DNA from: Picochlorum sp. 'celeri'
Taxonomy: Eukaryota > Chlorophyta > Trebouxiophyceae
Direction: 5' to 3'
NCBI GenBank assembly: GCA_010909725.1
Contig: JAACMV010000002.1
Location: 868,001 to 932,000, forward strand
Length of the DNA stretch: 64,000 nt
The stretch's first letter is position 1, and every line of letters begins with the position of its first letter. Below the pieces are notes generated by a model. The model did no database searches. It had not been told where the DNA came from and worked only from the letters and a program-made list of their open reading frames with translations. Positions 41,391 through 51,495 of this stretch are shown here, piece after piece. Position numbers and translations under genes: made by a program.

Positions 41391-41615
41391 ATCTGTCAAA
41401 TCAAACTACCGCCGTTGGGAGAAGAGCAAATAATATTAAGTGTTCTAGCCCTTGCACAAATCTTCCACAAACCCAGGGTTTTGATGTATCCTACAGAGAC
41501 ATATATCTACATTACATTTCACCATGTTGCACCATATGCCCCAGCAAGTTCCCAACACGACAGAGTGTCGGAGGTGTCGGAATTCCAACTACTGACCCTG
41601 TCGACCCTACCATAC

Positions 41616-42038
41616 ATGCTTTCTCTGACCCATTATGTATACCCAAGAAGCCATACTCAGTATAAGGCTTTAGTAGTAGGTCAGAGAAATGCGAGATACA
41701 GAAAAGTCGGCAAGGGTATGGTGACAGCCAGTCTGGGACTCTTGGATCCACAAGAAACACGATACTTTGTTGCAGTAGAGGTCATGGTGCGACATACCTA
41801 TATAATATGTAATCTATAACTCTTGTCTATGTGAATTAATGGGTCAAATGACTATGAATGAATTTTTTCACGTCAGCATGGAATCGCAAGATGTGTTGTT
41901 GTTAAATTCCTCGGGACGGAATTAAAAATATTATTATTCCAGCAAGAAATGCTCTACTTATATACACTACTGTTGACATCAAGATTAGTAGTATTTATAT
42001 TTGATATAAGATCCCAGGTTCTGAATGGTTTGCCGTGA
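41616..42038 (+). CDS. Small unknown protein, two exons (tentative)
   Basis: Exon 1 (41616-41786) reads MLSLTHYVYPRSHTQYKALV, then RYRKVGKGMVTASLGLLDPQ and ETRYFVAVEVM, and ends at a GTGCGA donor like that of the MYB gene. Joined to 41877 (acceptor CGTCAG, 90-nt intron) it continues HGIARCVVVKFLGTELKILL to a stop at 42038, giving 110 residues. The frame keeps only with the intron removed. No family is recognised. Without splicing exon 1 runs on to 41819. It lies in the divergent space between the DUF151 and NEMP genes. Confidence 0.38.
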
Positions 42039-42171
42039 ATCTTGGAGGATGCCGGGTTTTTTGGTGGTTGGCCTGTGACAGCAGTGCATGTTCTTCCTGC
42101 TTTTTCCCATGTAGCTGAATTGATTGATGAAACAAGGAATAGTTTTTTTTTTGATGATGAGATGTTCCAGA

Positions 42172-43692
42172 ATGCCTGTTTGGGTGGTTGTATTACTCGT
42201 GTCAACGACAATTCTGACGCTGCAAGCCCAGGTACAAGGTTGTTCCAGCAGCAAAGATGCTCACAATCTTCTTCTAGTTACAGTAGTAGAGGATGATCAT
42301 CCGGCGTTGAATCGGGTATTTGGTGCTCTGGTTTTGAAGATGGCAAGGTCATTCTCTCCTCGATATGCACGGGTGGCGTGTTATAGGCAACCAGGGCATG
42401 TTGTGGAGTCTCGGGTGTATCTTGGTTCGTCAGAAGAGCAGGTGCTGGATAGATTTGACCGTGGTTCGTACGAATGGTGTGGAATGGGATATATGATGAA
42501 TAAAACGATGCGGCATGGTAGGAGAACGGCTCGTCGTGGAAGCACAGATGATGAAGGAAGCAGCATGGGCTTATTCTGTGAGGCTCGTATTCCTGTTGTG
42601 TGCAGTCAGTATGTTGTAGGAGTGGATGTGTTGAATGGTCGTCGAAGCCTTCTAGATGGGTATGGATTAAAGCGGATGAAATTATTGGATAGGAATCAGG
42701 AAGGTGGGGACCAATGGCAGATTCGTGTTCAACGCCATGGAGGTGATGATGGTTCATTGTTCCAGGAAGAGTATCGCAACACGTGTATTGTGGAGGATGT
42801 GAAGCGGTTTTCTATATATAGATTAGGAGTATGGGTTTTTGGTGTATGTATTGTGTCATTTGCACCCATACTGAGCAAATCGACGTCTTTCAGGCTCACT
42901 GGAGGATCCCTGGCGTTTGTCATACTGTCTGGTGTATTTCTCTTGTACATTGTGTGGAAGAATGTTCCTCAGAAAAAGGCCATCCTGTCATCATTCGTGC
43001 TTTTCGGTAGTGCTTTGATTGGATGTATCAAGTTCTTTGGGATGAATATATCGTCGATATTGAGTAACCCACTGTACTCTTCCCTACTAGCGGCATACTT
43101 GGTTGCTAGTGGTCTTGTGGGTGCAGCAATCACATATTATTTCAATGATGAGTCGAATGAGAAGTTGAGCACGCTGTTGAGGGTAGCATTGCAAATGTTT
43201 GGGGTGTTTATTATGTATATGAGCACGACTTCTCCTGAGGCTGCTGTGCTGTTGATTTGCTTGTGGATGGTGTACCAGAGTGGTGTGATGCCAAGGATTT
43301 GGAAGCATCGGGTAGGCAGGGGGCTGACACTGCGTGCTTCTCAGGATGTCGTCGATACTCCTGCTGAAGAAAATGGAGAATCTCCTCTTCACCCCTCAGG
43401 TATTGCCGCGAGGACTCCAGAGCCGTGGGATGGAAAATCCCCTGGCCGTTCAGAGACACCAGGTACTCCTACAGTTTTCCGTGTGTCCACAGTCACTCTT
43501 CCTCCAACGCCCGAGGATTTCACAGATCAACAAAATTTGCACGAGTTAGTACAGCGAGGTAAAATTCTGAATGTGGAAACGGATAGGGCAATAGCAATCG
43601 GAAAGGGAACATATAATACGTTGTTCATGAAAGGGTATGAGGTTGATTTTGAAAAGGGAACCATTACCCCTCCAGATAAAAAGACAAGATAG
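42172..43692 (+). CDS. NEMP-family nuclear envelope membrane protein (TMEM194/PNET2-like)
   Basis: NEMP proteins sit in the inner nuclear membrane and interact with lamina or chromatin. Signal peptide (MPVWVVVLLVSTTILTLQAQ), a ~170-residue luminal part with Cys and Asn-glycosylation sites, then about five membrane spans: RLGVWVFGVCIVSFAPILS, LAFVILSGVFLLYIVW, KAILSSFVLFGSALI, LLAAYLVASGLVGAAITYYF and MFGVFIMYMST. This order, and the nucleoplasmic C-terminal tail with TP-rich phosphosites (RTPEPW, SETPGTP), match the NEMP/PNET2 family. The start is placed at the ATG at 42172 because it gives the signal peptide; Met codons exist at 42127 and 42154. 506 residues. Confidence 0.8.
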   Translation: MPVWVVVLLVSTTILTLQAQVQGCSSSKDAHNLLLVTVVEDDHPALNRVFGALVLKMARSFSPRYARVACYRQPGHVVESRVYLGSSEEQVLDRFDRGSYEWCGMGYMMNKTMRHGRRTARRGSTDDEGSSMGLFCEARIPVVCSQYVVGVDVLNGRRSLLDGYGLKRMKLLDRNQEGGDQWQIRVQRHGGDDGSLFQEEYRNTCIVEDVKRFSIYRLGVWVFGVCIVSFAPILSKSTSFRLTGGSLAFVILSGVFLLYIVWKNVPQKKAILSSFVLFGSALIGCIKFFGMNISSILSNPLYSSLLAAYLVASGLVGAAITYYFNDESNEKLSTLLRVALQMFGVFIMYMSTTSPEAAVLLICLWMVYQSGVMPRIWKHRVGRGLTLRASQDVVDTPAEENGESPLHPSGIAARTPEPWDGKSPGRSETPGTPTVFRVSTVTLPPTPEDFTDQQNLHELVQRGKILNVETDRAIAIGKGTYNTLFMKGYEVDFEKGTITPPDKKTR

Positions 43693-43755
43693 AAAGATTA
43701 CATGAATACTGATGAAATATACATTTGTTAGTTTTATTCTTCTGGCAATAAAATG

Positions 43756-46700
43756 TCAATCAATAAGAATCTCTGTTGATTTTACTCTCTTGAGTTGGGA
43801 GCGGTATGAGGCATTCAAACGGGTCACTTTCTTCTCTAATGCATGCGCTTCAGAAAATTGCTTTTTCATCTTAAGAGTGTTTGCTAGCTCTTGAAGGGAT
43901 GCTACGTGCTTGCTATCAATGGCAATAGCTTTCCGCAACAGCCTTTCAGACTCGTCCAGATCTCCAAGCAATCTTTCAAGTCTGCCCAGTGATGAAAGTG
44001 CCCTTCTACTCTTGGGTTTCAACTCCAATACCTTTCGATACAAAAGTCTGGCGTCACTATTAAGTCCATTTTCTTCTTCTAGCTTTGCCCAACCATGCAA
44101 TGCAGCCCTGCACGTTGGGTGGGCATCAATGCACTGCTTGAACAGATCCCTGGCTTTGTTGATATACCCGGCATTTGATTCTGCAACTGCCCATGCTTGA
44201 AGAATGTACTGGTTTGACTCCTCCAGCGAACACGCAGCCTGAAAGAGTTTCCTAGCATACTCCAGGTTATTCAAAGAAGCCTCCATCTTCCCCCAAGCTT
44301 GCAACGCTGGCAAATAACGCTTGTCAGCCCTGACTGCAGCTTTGAACAGTTTTCGAGCCTCTTGGTATGCCCCTGTCTCTGCCTTCACCTTTCCAGCAAG
44401 TGTCAGTATGTATGGATTGCTCTGATCCACCTCCAACGCTTCCGAGCACAGTCTTGCAGCGACAACGAGATCATTTAATTTCCATTCCCGGGTTGCCCAA
44501 GAGCACAAGAGCTTTCCCAGGCGCATATTGCTCTCTTTCACATCAGAGAGCTTCTTCAAAGATCTCACACCCTTCTGGAATAAAATTCTCGCTGGACCAT
44601 CGTTGCGCATATCAAACTCAAGCAGTGCCCAAGATGTAAACACCCGAGCTAGTGATCTCCTTCTCTCATCTGGATCCTCAACCAATTCAAATTGCTCTAT
44701 AGCAGCTCTTAAAAACACTCTCACTGTCGCAGCATTGCTGTATTGGATCTTTCGACGAGCTCTCTGGCGCTCAATACCAGCAAGTTGAGCCCAGATTGAT
44801 CCATCGTCTGGATTTCGCATTGCCTCGCCAAGAAGCAACATGTATCCAGCTTGATACTCCCCTTGTTGGACAAGTTTCCGGAAGAAACTGCTCACGTCAC
44901 GACCATGTCTCATTTTTGGCGCGAACACTCCTAATGTAGCAGCTTCTGCTTCCAGAGATTCTGCCAACAAAAGAGCATCCTTTGTGGCAGGACATGCTGT
45001 TGGGGGAGAATCATTGGCATCGACTTTGAATGCAATACCAGGCTCTGCCAAGCAAATGACATCCCCTGGAAATAAGTGAACCTCTTTGAATGGTTGAATT
45101 TTTGACCTGTTGACCCAAACTCCATTGGTCGATCCCATATCCATGATGACACACTTTGAAATGCCATTCACCCTGTCCCGAATGACTTCAAAACGAGCAT
45201 GCTTCCCAGAAACAGTAGGGATGTCGATAATATAGTCGTTGTCCTTATTATGGACGGCACCAAATATCACCGGACCATGGCGAGGAAGCGTAATCTGATT
45301 CTTTGGGACTTTCTTGCCAGCACAGTTCTCGACAGTTATGGCTGACAGTCCTTCAAGAGACCACGTTGCTTCAATCTTTTCTGTCCCAGCTTTACCAAAT
45401 AATCTTCGGAAGCCATGCATCGCATTATCAAATGATGACGCATAATTCGGTTCAGATGGGGTCGCCTGGACGTTCTCCTCGCGTGTGGATGGGGGATCTG
45501 CAGGCACTGCTGGAGGTGGGCCAATCTCTGGCTGCACTCTTGCGTCAAATGATTCGTGTTCTTGATCAATTGTTATGACCGTTGAACGACCATATCCACT
45601 TCCATTCCTCACTGTGCTTTCATTTCTCTTCGTACCAGGTTCATCTCCCAAGTCTTCAAAGCTGCTGCCACTGGACAGATGATCCTCACCATCTCTGAAC
45701 ACACGGGTCCTATATCTCCCTCCAGATCTCCCAGAAATACTGTCCCTCCCCCAGACATGAAGTGCATTATCCTGTGATCTATTAGATATAATCGGGCCTT
45801 TAGAGTTTTCCTCAAGGTCAGAAGAGGTCACTTGTGTCAGAGACTGCGCATATGTCTCATCCATTTGGGCAATAGCAGAAGAAAGCCCCATTAACTTTTG
45901 AAACTCCATGAACTCTTCGAGCGAGATCACTCCATCACTATTTGTATCGAATTTTTTCAACAATTCTTCGGCGCCCATGACACTTGTATCTCCCAGCTCT
46001 TCCATAACCTCGTGCAACTCACTCAAAGACACCTCTCCATCACCATTCAGGTCAATTGATCTAAACAACGCTTCTCCAACGTTTGAATACTGTTCTTCGT
46101 CAGAAGAAGTAGATAACCAAGAGGTTATTTGATCCAAGTTCTTCCCCTGTATTTCCTGCAGATTCTGTGCTTGTGCAACAGACAGTCCACCCTTGTATGC
46201 ACCATGTGCAGCATCTCCTTTCTCCGCCATATGGTGCATCTGTTCCGTACGAATTTGCAGCTCTACCATTGTAACTTCATCTTGCACACCATCAGCCATG
46301 ACAACAGTTCTATGCAGGCTTGAGTACCCATTTGGTTTTGGAGATGCAATGTAATCTTTCGATCGCGACTCAATCACAGGCCACATTTCTGCAGCAACTC
46401 GTTCTACAATATAGCATCCTTCTATAGCAGCACGTTCACTATCTTCAAGATCATCTCGAGGCAAGACAATGGCACGGAGTCCCAACACATCAAACACCTC
46501 CTCTCTCTTCCTTCCACCTTGACTCAAATCACCCAAACGTAACAACTTCTTCAGCGTGCTAATGGCAGACTTTGTCCGTGATTCTACCTGAATACCACCA
46601 GCAACCTCGGAAAACTTGGGGTACGATGCCACTGCAGTCTCTAGATTTTTCCTTGCTGATTCCAGTATCGCATCATGTTGAGACACATATGTATTCAACC

Positions 46701-47691
46701 AATCCAACGTCTTTTTATACGAGGAAGGAAACAACAGCTCTAAACTAAGATTCTCTAGCGCCAAACTCTCTCTTTTAATACCCAAAGCATGCCCCAGTGG
46801 AGCATACACTTGCAACGCTTCCAATGCCAAACAATGATACAATGCCTGCGACGCCCCAGCACCTCTTCGCTGTATCTCCTCCAGCGTCATCAGTCGATTT
46901 ATAACCTCAATACCGGTAGCATTAATATCATAAAACGCCAGACACATGTCTCTAATCGCAGCAGCCGCATCATCATCATACACATCAATCCGCTGTGGCA
47001 GCTTGGACACTTTCACCACATCCTGACTCATCTGAGCCACATTTTTTCCCACTTTATCACTAATCATCTTGAACGGAAACACATTCGCAGAACCATACAC
47101 GGTAGAGACAATGGCCGCAGCTATAACATCACAGGTAACCCAGGTATCCTTGCCAGAGCATGGCAGTTCTGCCAACCTCACAGCCAACGCGACACCTCGA
47201 GACAGAAAATGAGGCGCCATTTCAGAGCTTCCCAGACATACTCGCATCGCTTGCGCCACAACATTTGGATCTCCTGGCAAACTCTGCAACCCAGCTGACA
47301 AACTCTCCCACAGCCCCATCAGATGCAATAACGACGACTGATGTTGCCCTACATCGTGCCCATGCCTGAGAATATCTCTATCAGAATATATATCGATAAT
47401 CTGCTCATCATCGCTCGCCGACGAGTCTCTGTACTGCACTCTTCCAACTCTGGGAATATCTCTGCTGCTACTTGGACGCAAAGTACGGGACAAATACAGC
47501 CCTAATCCCGGATGAAAATCATGCACATTACCATATGACGCTATCCGAGTGCCCATGTGATTCCTACCATCCCGAACGCCCACACGTGGGCGTTGCGATA
47601 TTCTGTGGCAGTCAGAGCAACTTGGAACCTCCCGTCCCCTCGAACGAGCAGACTCTTTACTCGGAAGACCACAATACCACTGACTCGACAT
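43756..47691 (-). CDS. CRSH: RelA/SpoT-like (p)ppGpp synthetase with EF-hands, FHA domain and HAT/TPR repeats (giant CRSH fusion)
   Basis: One unbroken 1311-codon frame. Residues ~150-260 are the HD hydrolase region with the catalytic HD replaced (IAAAIVSTVYGSA where family has LLHDVVEDT). Residues ~370-500 are an intact synthetase: VFDVLGLRAIV, KDYIASPKPNGYSSLHR, VELQIRTEQMHHMAEKGDAA. Two EF-hands follow: DLNGDGEVSLSE (547-558) and DTNSDGVISLEE (582-593), so synthesis should be Ca2+-regulated as in plant CRSH. An FHA domain (~805-890; SGKHARFE, MGSTNGVWVN) and about eight HAT/TPR-type repeats (~960-1290, e.g. ARKLFQAACSLEE, DLFKQCIDAHP) complete it. Plant CRSH proteins end after the EF-hands. 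Plastid role is inferred; no transit peptide is obvious. Confidence 0.88.
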   Translation of the reverse strand: MSSQWYCGLPSKESARSRGREVPSCSDCHRISQRPRVGVRDGRNHMGTRIASYGNVHDFHPGLGLYLSRTLRPSSSRDIPRVGRVQYRDSSASDDEQIIDIYSDRDILRHGHDVGQHQSSLLHLMGLWESLSAGLQSLPGDPNVVAQAMRVCLGSSEMAPHFLSRGVALAVRLAELPCSGKDTWVTCDVIAAAIVSTVYGSANVFPFKMISDKVGKNVAQMSQDVVKVSKLPQRIDVYDDDAAAAIRDMCLAFYDINATGIEVINRLMTLEEIQRRGAGASQALYHCLALEALQVYAPLGHALGIKRESLALENLSLELLFPSSYKKTLDWLNTYVSQHDAILESARKNLETAVASYPKFSEVAGGIQVESRTKSAISTLKKLLRLGDLSQGGRKREEVFDVLGLRAIVLPRDDLEDSERAAIEGCYIVERVAAEMWPVIESRSKDYIASPKPNGYSSLHRTVVMADGVQDEVTMVELQIRTEQMHHMAEKGDAAHGAYKGGLSVAQAQNLQEIQGKNLDQITSWLSTSSDEEQYSNVGEALFRSIDLNGDGEVSLSELHEVMEELGDTSVMGAEELLKKFDTNSDGVISLEEFMEFQKLMGLSSAIAQMDETYAQSLTQVTSSDLEENSKGPIISNRSQDNALHVWGRDSISGRSGGRYRTRVFRDGEDHLSSGSSFEDLGDEPGTKRNESTVRNGSGYGRSTVITIDQEHESFDARVQPEIGPPPAVPADPPSTREENVQATPSEPNYASSFDNAMHGFRRLFGKAGTEKIEATWSLEGLSAITVENCAGKKVPKNQITLPRHGPVIFGAVHNKDNDYIIDIPTVSGKHARFEVIRDRVNGISKCVIMDMGSTNGVWVNRSKIQPFKEVHLFPGDVICLAEPGIAFKVDANDSPPTACPATKDALLLAESLEAEAATLGVFAPKMRHGRDVSSFFRKLVQQGEYQAGYMLLLGEAMRNPDDGSIWAQLAGIERQRARRKIQYSNAATVRVFLRAAIEQFELVEDPDERRRSLARVFTSWALLEFDMRNDGPARILFQKGVRSLKKLSDVKESNMRLGKLLCSWATREWKLNDLVVAARLCSEALEVDQSNPYILTLAGKVKAETGAYQEARKLFKAAVRADKRYLPALQAWGKMEASLNNLEYARKLFQAACSLEESNQYILQAWAVAESNAGYINKARDLFKQCIDAHPTCRAALHGWAKLEEENGLNSDARLLYRKVLELKPKSRRALSSLGRLERLLGDLDESERLLRKAIAIDSKHVASLQELANTLKMKKQFSEAHALEKKVTRLNASYRSQLKRVKSTEILID

Positions 47692-48045
47692 GTGGGTGTT
47701 TCTAAAGACTCTAGTATGTGTATTTCAACAGTCCTCCCACACCCAGCAGAAAAAAGCAAACTCAACCACAGCAGTGGTATACCAGACAGTATCACTCAAA
47801 AATACAGAGCATTCTACCCTAGGATGAAATATTTGAATTGTATATGTGTTTACATGGATTTGGATGGGAGAATCGTCCAAGAGTCTGCGGCCTCGTCGTG
47901 AGGCTGAGGCCCGGATTCTTCGTTATTTAAACACATTCAAGACGGCCTCAGTCTTCACATGGAATCCGGCTCTCTTTGTCAAAAACTATTCTATTGTACT
48001 TTTAGATGAATAATAAAGCACAGAACCTGGTATAGGACTGATATC
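47692..48045. other. Divergent promoter between the CRSH fusion and RPN7
   Basis: About 354 bases. A TGAGGCC (47905-47911) and a GGCCTCA (47944-47950) form an inverted pair, with a further GGCCTC at 47889. No RPN4/PACE-type proteasome element or TATA box is clear. Confidence 0.4.
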
Positions 48046-49370
48046 ATGGGTGTAGAACAGCACACACGGGATGATCAACAGGAATTGAAGGATGAGGTCG
48101 ATTTTAAGATTGTTTTGGCCCGCCAGGTGGGTTGCTGTTTGATTATTTTGTACATATGTGTCACTAGTAGTAGTTGGCCAGCGAGACAAGCCTGCATTCT
48201 GTTGTCAGTTGGATGAAAACTGATCGTGACATTGAGTGTTTGCAGATTTTTGACTATGATTTGCGTCGTCAGGAGTCCGCGTTCACAGATGAGGAGGAAT
48301 CAAAATGTCGGGCTGATATAGTCGAGAAGCTGAAGGAGCGCGAGATGGGGCCTGTGTATGAGCGTGTGTGTGCTCAGCTTGGTTGGGATGTGGATGACAT
48401 GGTGCTTTCGAGTATGAAAGAGGTGAATGAGAAGAAGATTCGGGAGCTTGATGATGCTATTACGAATGCCAAAGAGAATGAAGGGGAGATGGAGGTGAGG
48501 GATGCGATGGTGAGCAAGGCTGACTATTATGCTCAGGTGGGAGACCAGAGCAAGGCTGGGGAGGCGTTTGAAGAGGCGGTTGGCAAGACTGCTGGGGCTG
48601 GTCCCAAGTTGGATTTGTCGTTTTCTCTATTGAGACTTCACTTGTCGTTGAGGGATTGGGTAGCGTATAAAAAGGAGCTGGAAAAGGCGTGGGATTTGTG
48701 TTCCAAAGGGGGAGACTGGGAGAGGAAGAATAAGCTCAAGGTGTATGAGGCTCTTTATTTGATGGCAACGAGGCAGTTTGAGGGGGCTGCAGAGTTGTTT
48801 TTAAACTCTATTGCAACGTTTACAGCGACAGAGCTGATGAGTTATGAATCGTGTGTGTTCTATACCGTAGTGTTAGCTGTTGTGTCTCTGGACAGGCCAG
48901 CATTGTTGGCCAAGGTTGTGGAGAATCCTGAAATCCTGGCAGCCATTGATGCTGTTCCGCATTTGAGAGAGCTGCTCACGTCGCTCTATCAATGTCAATA
49001 TGCACTGTTCTTCAAATCATTGGTGGAAATATCAGATGTCATTAAAGCCGATATGTTGCTGCATCCTCATTATAGATATTACCTCAAAGAGGCCAGGGTT
49101 GTTGTGTACTCGCAATATCTTCAGAGTTACAAATCTGTCAAGATGACGGGTATGGCGTCAGCTTTTGGTGTGTCTGTCGATTTCATAGATGATGAGCTAT
49201 CGAATCTGATTGTCGAAGGGCGATTGCCAGCAAAATTAGACAGGGTGGATGGCGTGATTTATACCACCCGTCCAGATCCAAAGAATGCTGCATACCAGCA
49301 GACAATTCGCCAAGGGGATCACCTCCTGAACAAGCTGCAGAAATTATCTAAACTTACAGATGTAGAATGA
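48046..49370 (+). CDS. RPN7: 26S proteasome lid subunit RPN7 (PSMD6), two exons
   Basis: RPN7 is a PCI-domain subunit of the proteasome 19S lid. Exon 1 (48046-48126) encodes MGVEQHTRDDQQELKDEV and DFKIVLARQ; exon 2 (48246-49370) resumes at IFDYDLRRQES after a 119-nt intron. The apparent start of the long frame at 48174 is a TTG inside that intron. Family landmarks: GPVYERVCAQLGWDVDD, RDAMVSKADYYAQVGD, GGDWERKNKLKVYEALY, AAELFLNSIATFT, YALFFKSLVE, HPHYRYYLKEARVVVYSQYL and FGVSVDFIDDELS (PCI). 401 residues, close to human PSMD6 (389). Only 6 bases separate it from the RAD51D end. Confidence 0.94.
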
Positions 49371-49376
49371 TGTAAT

Positions 49377-50315
49377 TCAATAAATATCAAAATCGACGCA
49401 TGCGCCCGACGGCATGTTGGTACTCTGATGGAGGAATGCCCGTCTCGCTCTGCTACTTCCCTGGTGGTGGTGGGACGTGTCATCTTGATGCATCACCAGC
49501 TGCAACCGGACATGCGGCTGACCCACCCACGTTTCCCCCAGTGCCGCTCTCTTCATATAAAAAGCATCGTCTTCGCTAGAGAGATGACCCGACGGCTGTC
49601 CATACTCCCCCCCGATGGTGTAATTCGTCACAAGTACTGCCACATGATGCTCTGCAGCAATCCTTTTTAAATGCATGGCCATGCGACTGAGAACATCATG
49701 CCCAGCGTCGTAGGCCACCCCACCAAGCATGGGTGCTACAAGACTCCCTAAACAGTCTATAATAATCATGGATGGCGTCGACGTCTTCAAGGCTTGCTGC
49801 AACTCATGCAACAAATCATCCATCCGATGCACATTCAACACAGTGACGCAGTCAAGAGCATCTTCAGCCCGCCGGAACGCTGTATTTGACACATTCCCTA
49901 TAATACTCACCAACCTAGAAGCTCTAAAAGAATTACCAGTATCGATATAGATGACGCGTTCCCCTCTACTGGCCGTCACAGCAGCTGCTGTGTGGCACAA
50001 TTGAGTCTTGCCAGTCCCAGCATCCCCAAACACCTCCATCAAATGACCTTCGAGCAACCCACCCTGCAGCATCTCATCAATCTTTGTACACCCAAGGGGA
50101 AGACACCTAGAATTCTCCATGCTACGTATCAAGTCCTTCCCATTCATCCTGAGAGCAGCTCGAGCCTGGACCGAATGCAGTGCCTCCTCCAGGGTCCCCC
50201 TCTGAGACTCGTCATTCAAAATCCATTCAGGCACATCCTCATCCCCTCGAGCCGTCACTAATAAAGAAACTAATTTTCTGTGTGATATATCATGCACCGC
50301 TGTATCATCAGGCAT
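49377..50315 (-). CDS. RAD51D: RAD51D-like RecA-family recombination protein
   Basis: RAD51D belongs to the BCDX2 complex of RAD51 paralogs. Visible: LPLGCTKIDEMLQGGLLEGH, Walker A GDAGTGKTQLC, YIDTGNSFRASRL, Walker B SMIIIDCLGSLVAPMLGG (the PLLGG after Walker B is a RAD51D trait), VLVTNYTIGG and ALGETWVGQPHVRL. The N-terminal ~90 residues are shorter than the animal form but helical. The frame opens with GTG at 50351; the ATG at 50315 (MPDDTAVHDIS) is chosen. XRCC3 or XRCC2 are less likely because of the APMLGG motif. 312 residues. RAD51C lies in the same window at 17 kb. Confidence 0.83.
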   Translation of the reverse strand: MPDDTAVHDISHRKLVSLLVTARGDEDVPEWILNDESQRGTLEEALHSVQARAALRMNGKDLIRSMENSRCLPLGCTKIDEMLQGGLLEGHLMEVFGDAGTGKTQLCHTAAAVTASRGERVIYIDTGNSFRASRLVSIIGNVSNTAFRRAEDALDCVTVLNVHRMDDLLHELQQALKTSTPSMIIIDCLGSLVAPMLGGVAYDAGHDVLSRMAMHLKRIAAEHHVAVLVTNYTIGGEYGQPSGHLSSEDDAFYMKRAALGETWVGQPHVRLQLVMHQDDTSHHHQGSSRARRAFLHQSTNMPSGACVDFDIY

Positions 50316-50437
50316 CCTGCGATTACTTCCGTTGTCTACCCAACACAACACATGACGTTACAAATCGGTCTCTATACCGCTATTCTCGTGGGTTTTACAT
50401 CAGAAACATAGTCACGATATCGAATATGGGCAAATTT

Positions 50438-51495
50438 TTATGCCCTCCAGGCCAACAAGAGCACGACAAGCAACGCAATCACGTGCAACAGGATGGAAGG
50501 ACTTGATCTCAAGACCATGGAGGGTGGTGCCTCTGGCGACATGCCTGGAGGCATGGCTGGTACACTCTTTGCAAGAGGTGGGCATGAAATAGACGCAAGA
50601 AGATCAGAACTCTCCAAAGGCTGTCCATACTTGTACTGTTGCCAGGCATTACCATTTGCATCCTTGAGAATCATGAGCCAGCAATCATCTCCAATGATGT
50701 AGGCATAATGTGTCTGGGACTTGGTCAGCACCTCGGAGCCAAGCGTCCATCCAGCAGGGTATTCTGTAGTCTCCACAAGCTCCTGCCATTCTTCTGCAGA
50801 GGTTGCATTCCGAGTAGCAGACTGCAATGCATACATGTTTCCAAAGGTATCTGTCAGGGTGTACATGGTCACATTACCCTCACCACCTGGTGGACCATAC
50901 GTGTACTGACTGCATTGATTTGTCAAAATCATGGTGATGTTGCCAGGGGTGGGTATGGTTTCCACCTCTCCTGAACTCTCCACTGGATAGGATTGCTTGC
51001 AGTACAGGTCCCCGAAATTGAACCACGTGGCGCCAAACATGTCAAAGTATTCCAGGCAGTTTTCAGTGCAGGTGATTGGAACCGTCAATGATCTGTTCCA
51101 GCACTTGGTATCGTACGCCTGTATAATATATATAGAGCGATATGAAAAAAGGCACAGGTATACCATGGAACCAAAAAACCATGTTAAAATTTTCAGCATA
51201 CCTCTGCCCCGAACACCGTCCCATCCTGGACCGTCCATGGAAACAGATCCATGTCGTTCGATGGTAAATCACCGATGGAATACCCCGGCGTTGGAAACGC
51301 ACCCAGTTGGGTGTAATTCAACGCATTGGTAAGCTCCACAGTGGCCCCCCCACTTGTTGGGTTCTCTGGATCGGTATAGTTGAAATTCTGAAACATTTCC
51401 GTGAAATTCGTACATGGTTCCAAATTCACAAGTCCCAGTACCTCTCCTTTGAAAGGATATCCATCCAAATATGTGGAACTGGCAGAATCACCCAT
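50438..51495 (-). CDS. Secreted glycoprotein, possibly GPI-anchored (5' end unresolved)
   Basis: Exon A (51202-51495 or longer) and exon B (50438-51118) join as DGTVFGAE-AYDTKCWNRSL across an 83-nt intron (GTATGC, ACAG). The protein has many Asn-glycosylation sites (NFT, NYT, NRS, NIT, NVT, NAT), spaced Cys (CWNR, CTENC, CKQS, CSQY, DDCW) and a C-terminal hydrophobic end (SILLHVIALLVVLLLAW), as in GPI-anchored or single-span proteins. A signal peptide is expected, but the open frame upstream has no ATG; the acceptor TACCACACAG just before the ATG at 51495 suggests a further 5' exon. At least 324 residues. No family recognised. Confidence 0.62.

Noticed and set aside
41100..41819. 239-codon plus-strand frame
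   Set aside because: Its first two thirds are antisense to the DUF151/UVR gene, which is well supported; only the last part (from 41616) is kept as a tentative exon.
47886..47950. GGCCTC/TGAGGCC inverted pair between CRSH fusion and RPN7
   Set aside because: Only 7-bp arms with a 32-base spacer; noted in the spacer entry but too weak to call a regulatory element.
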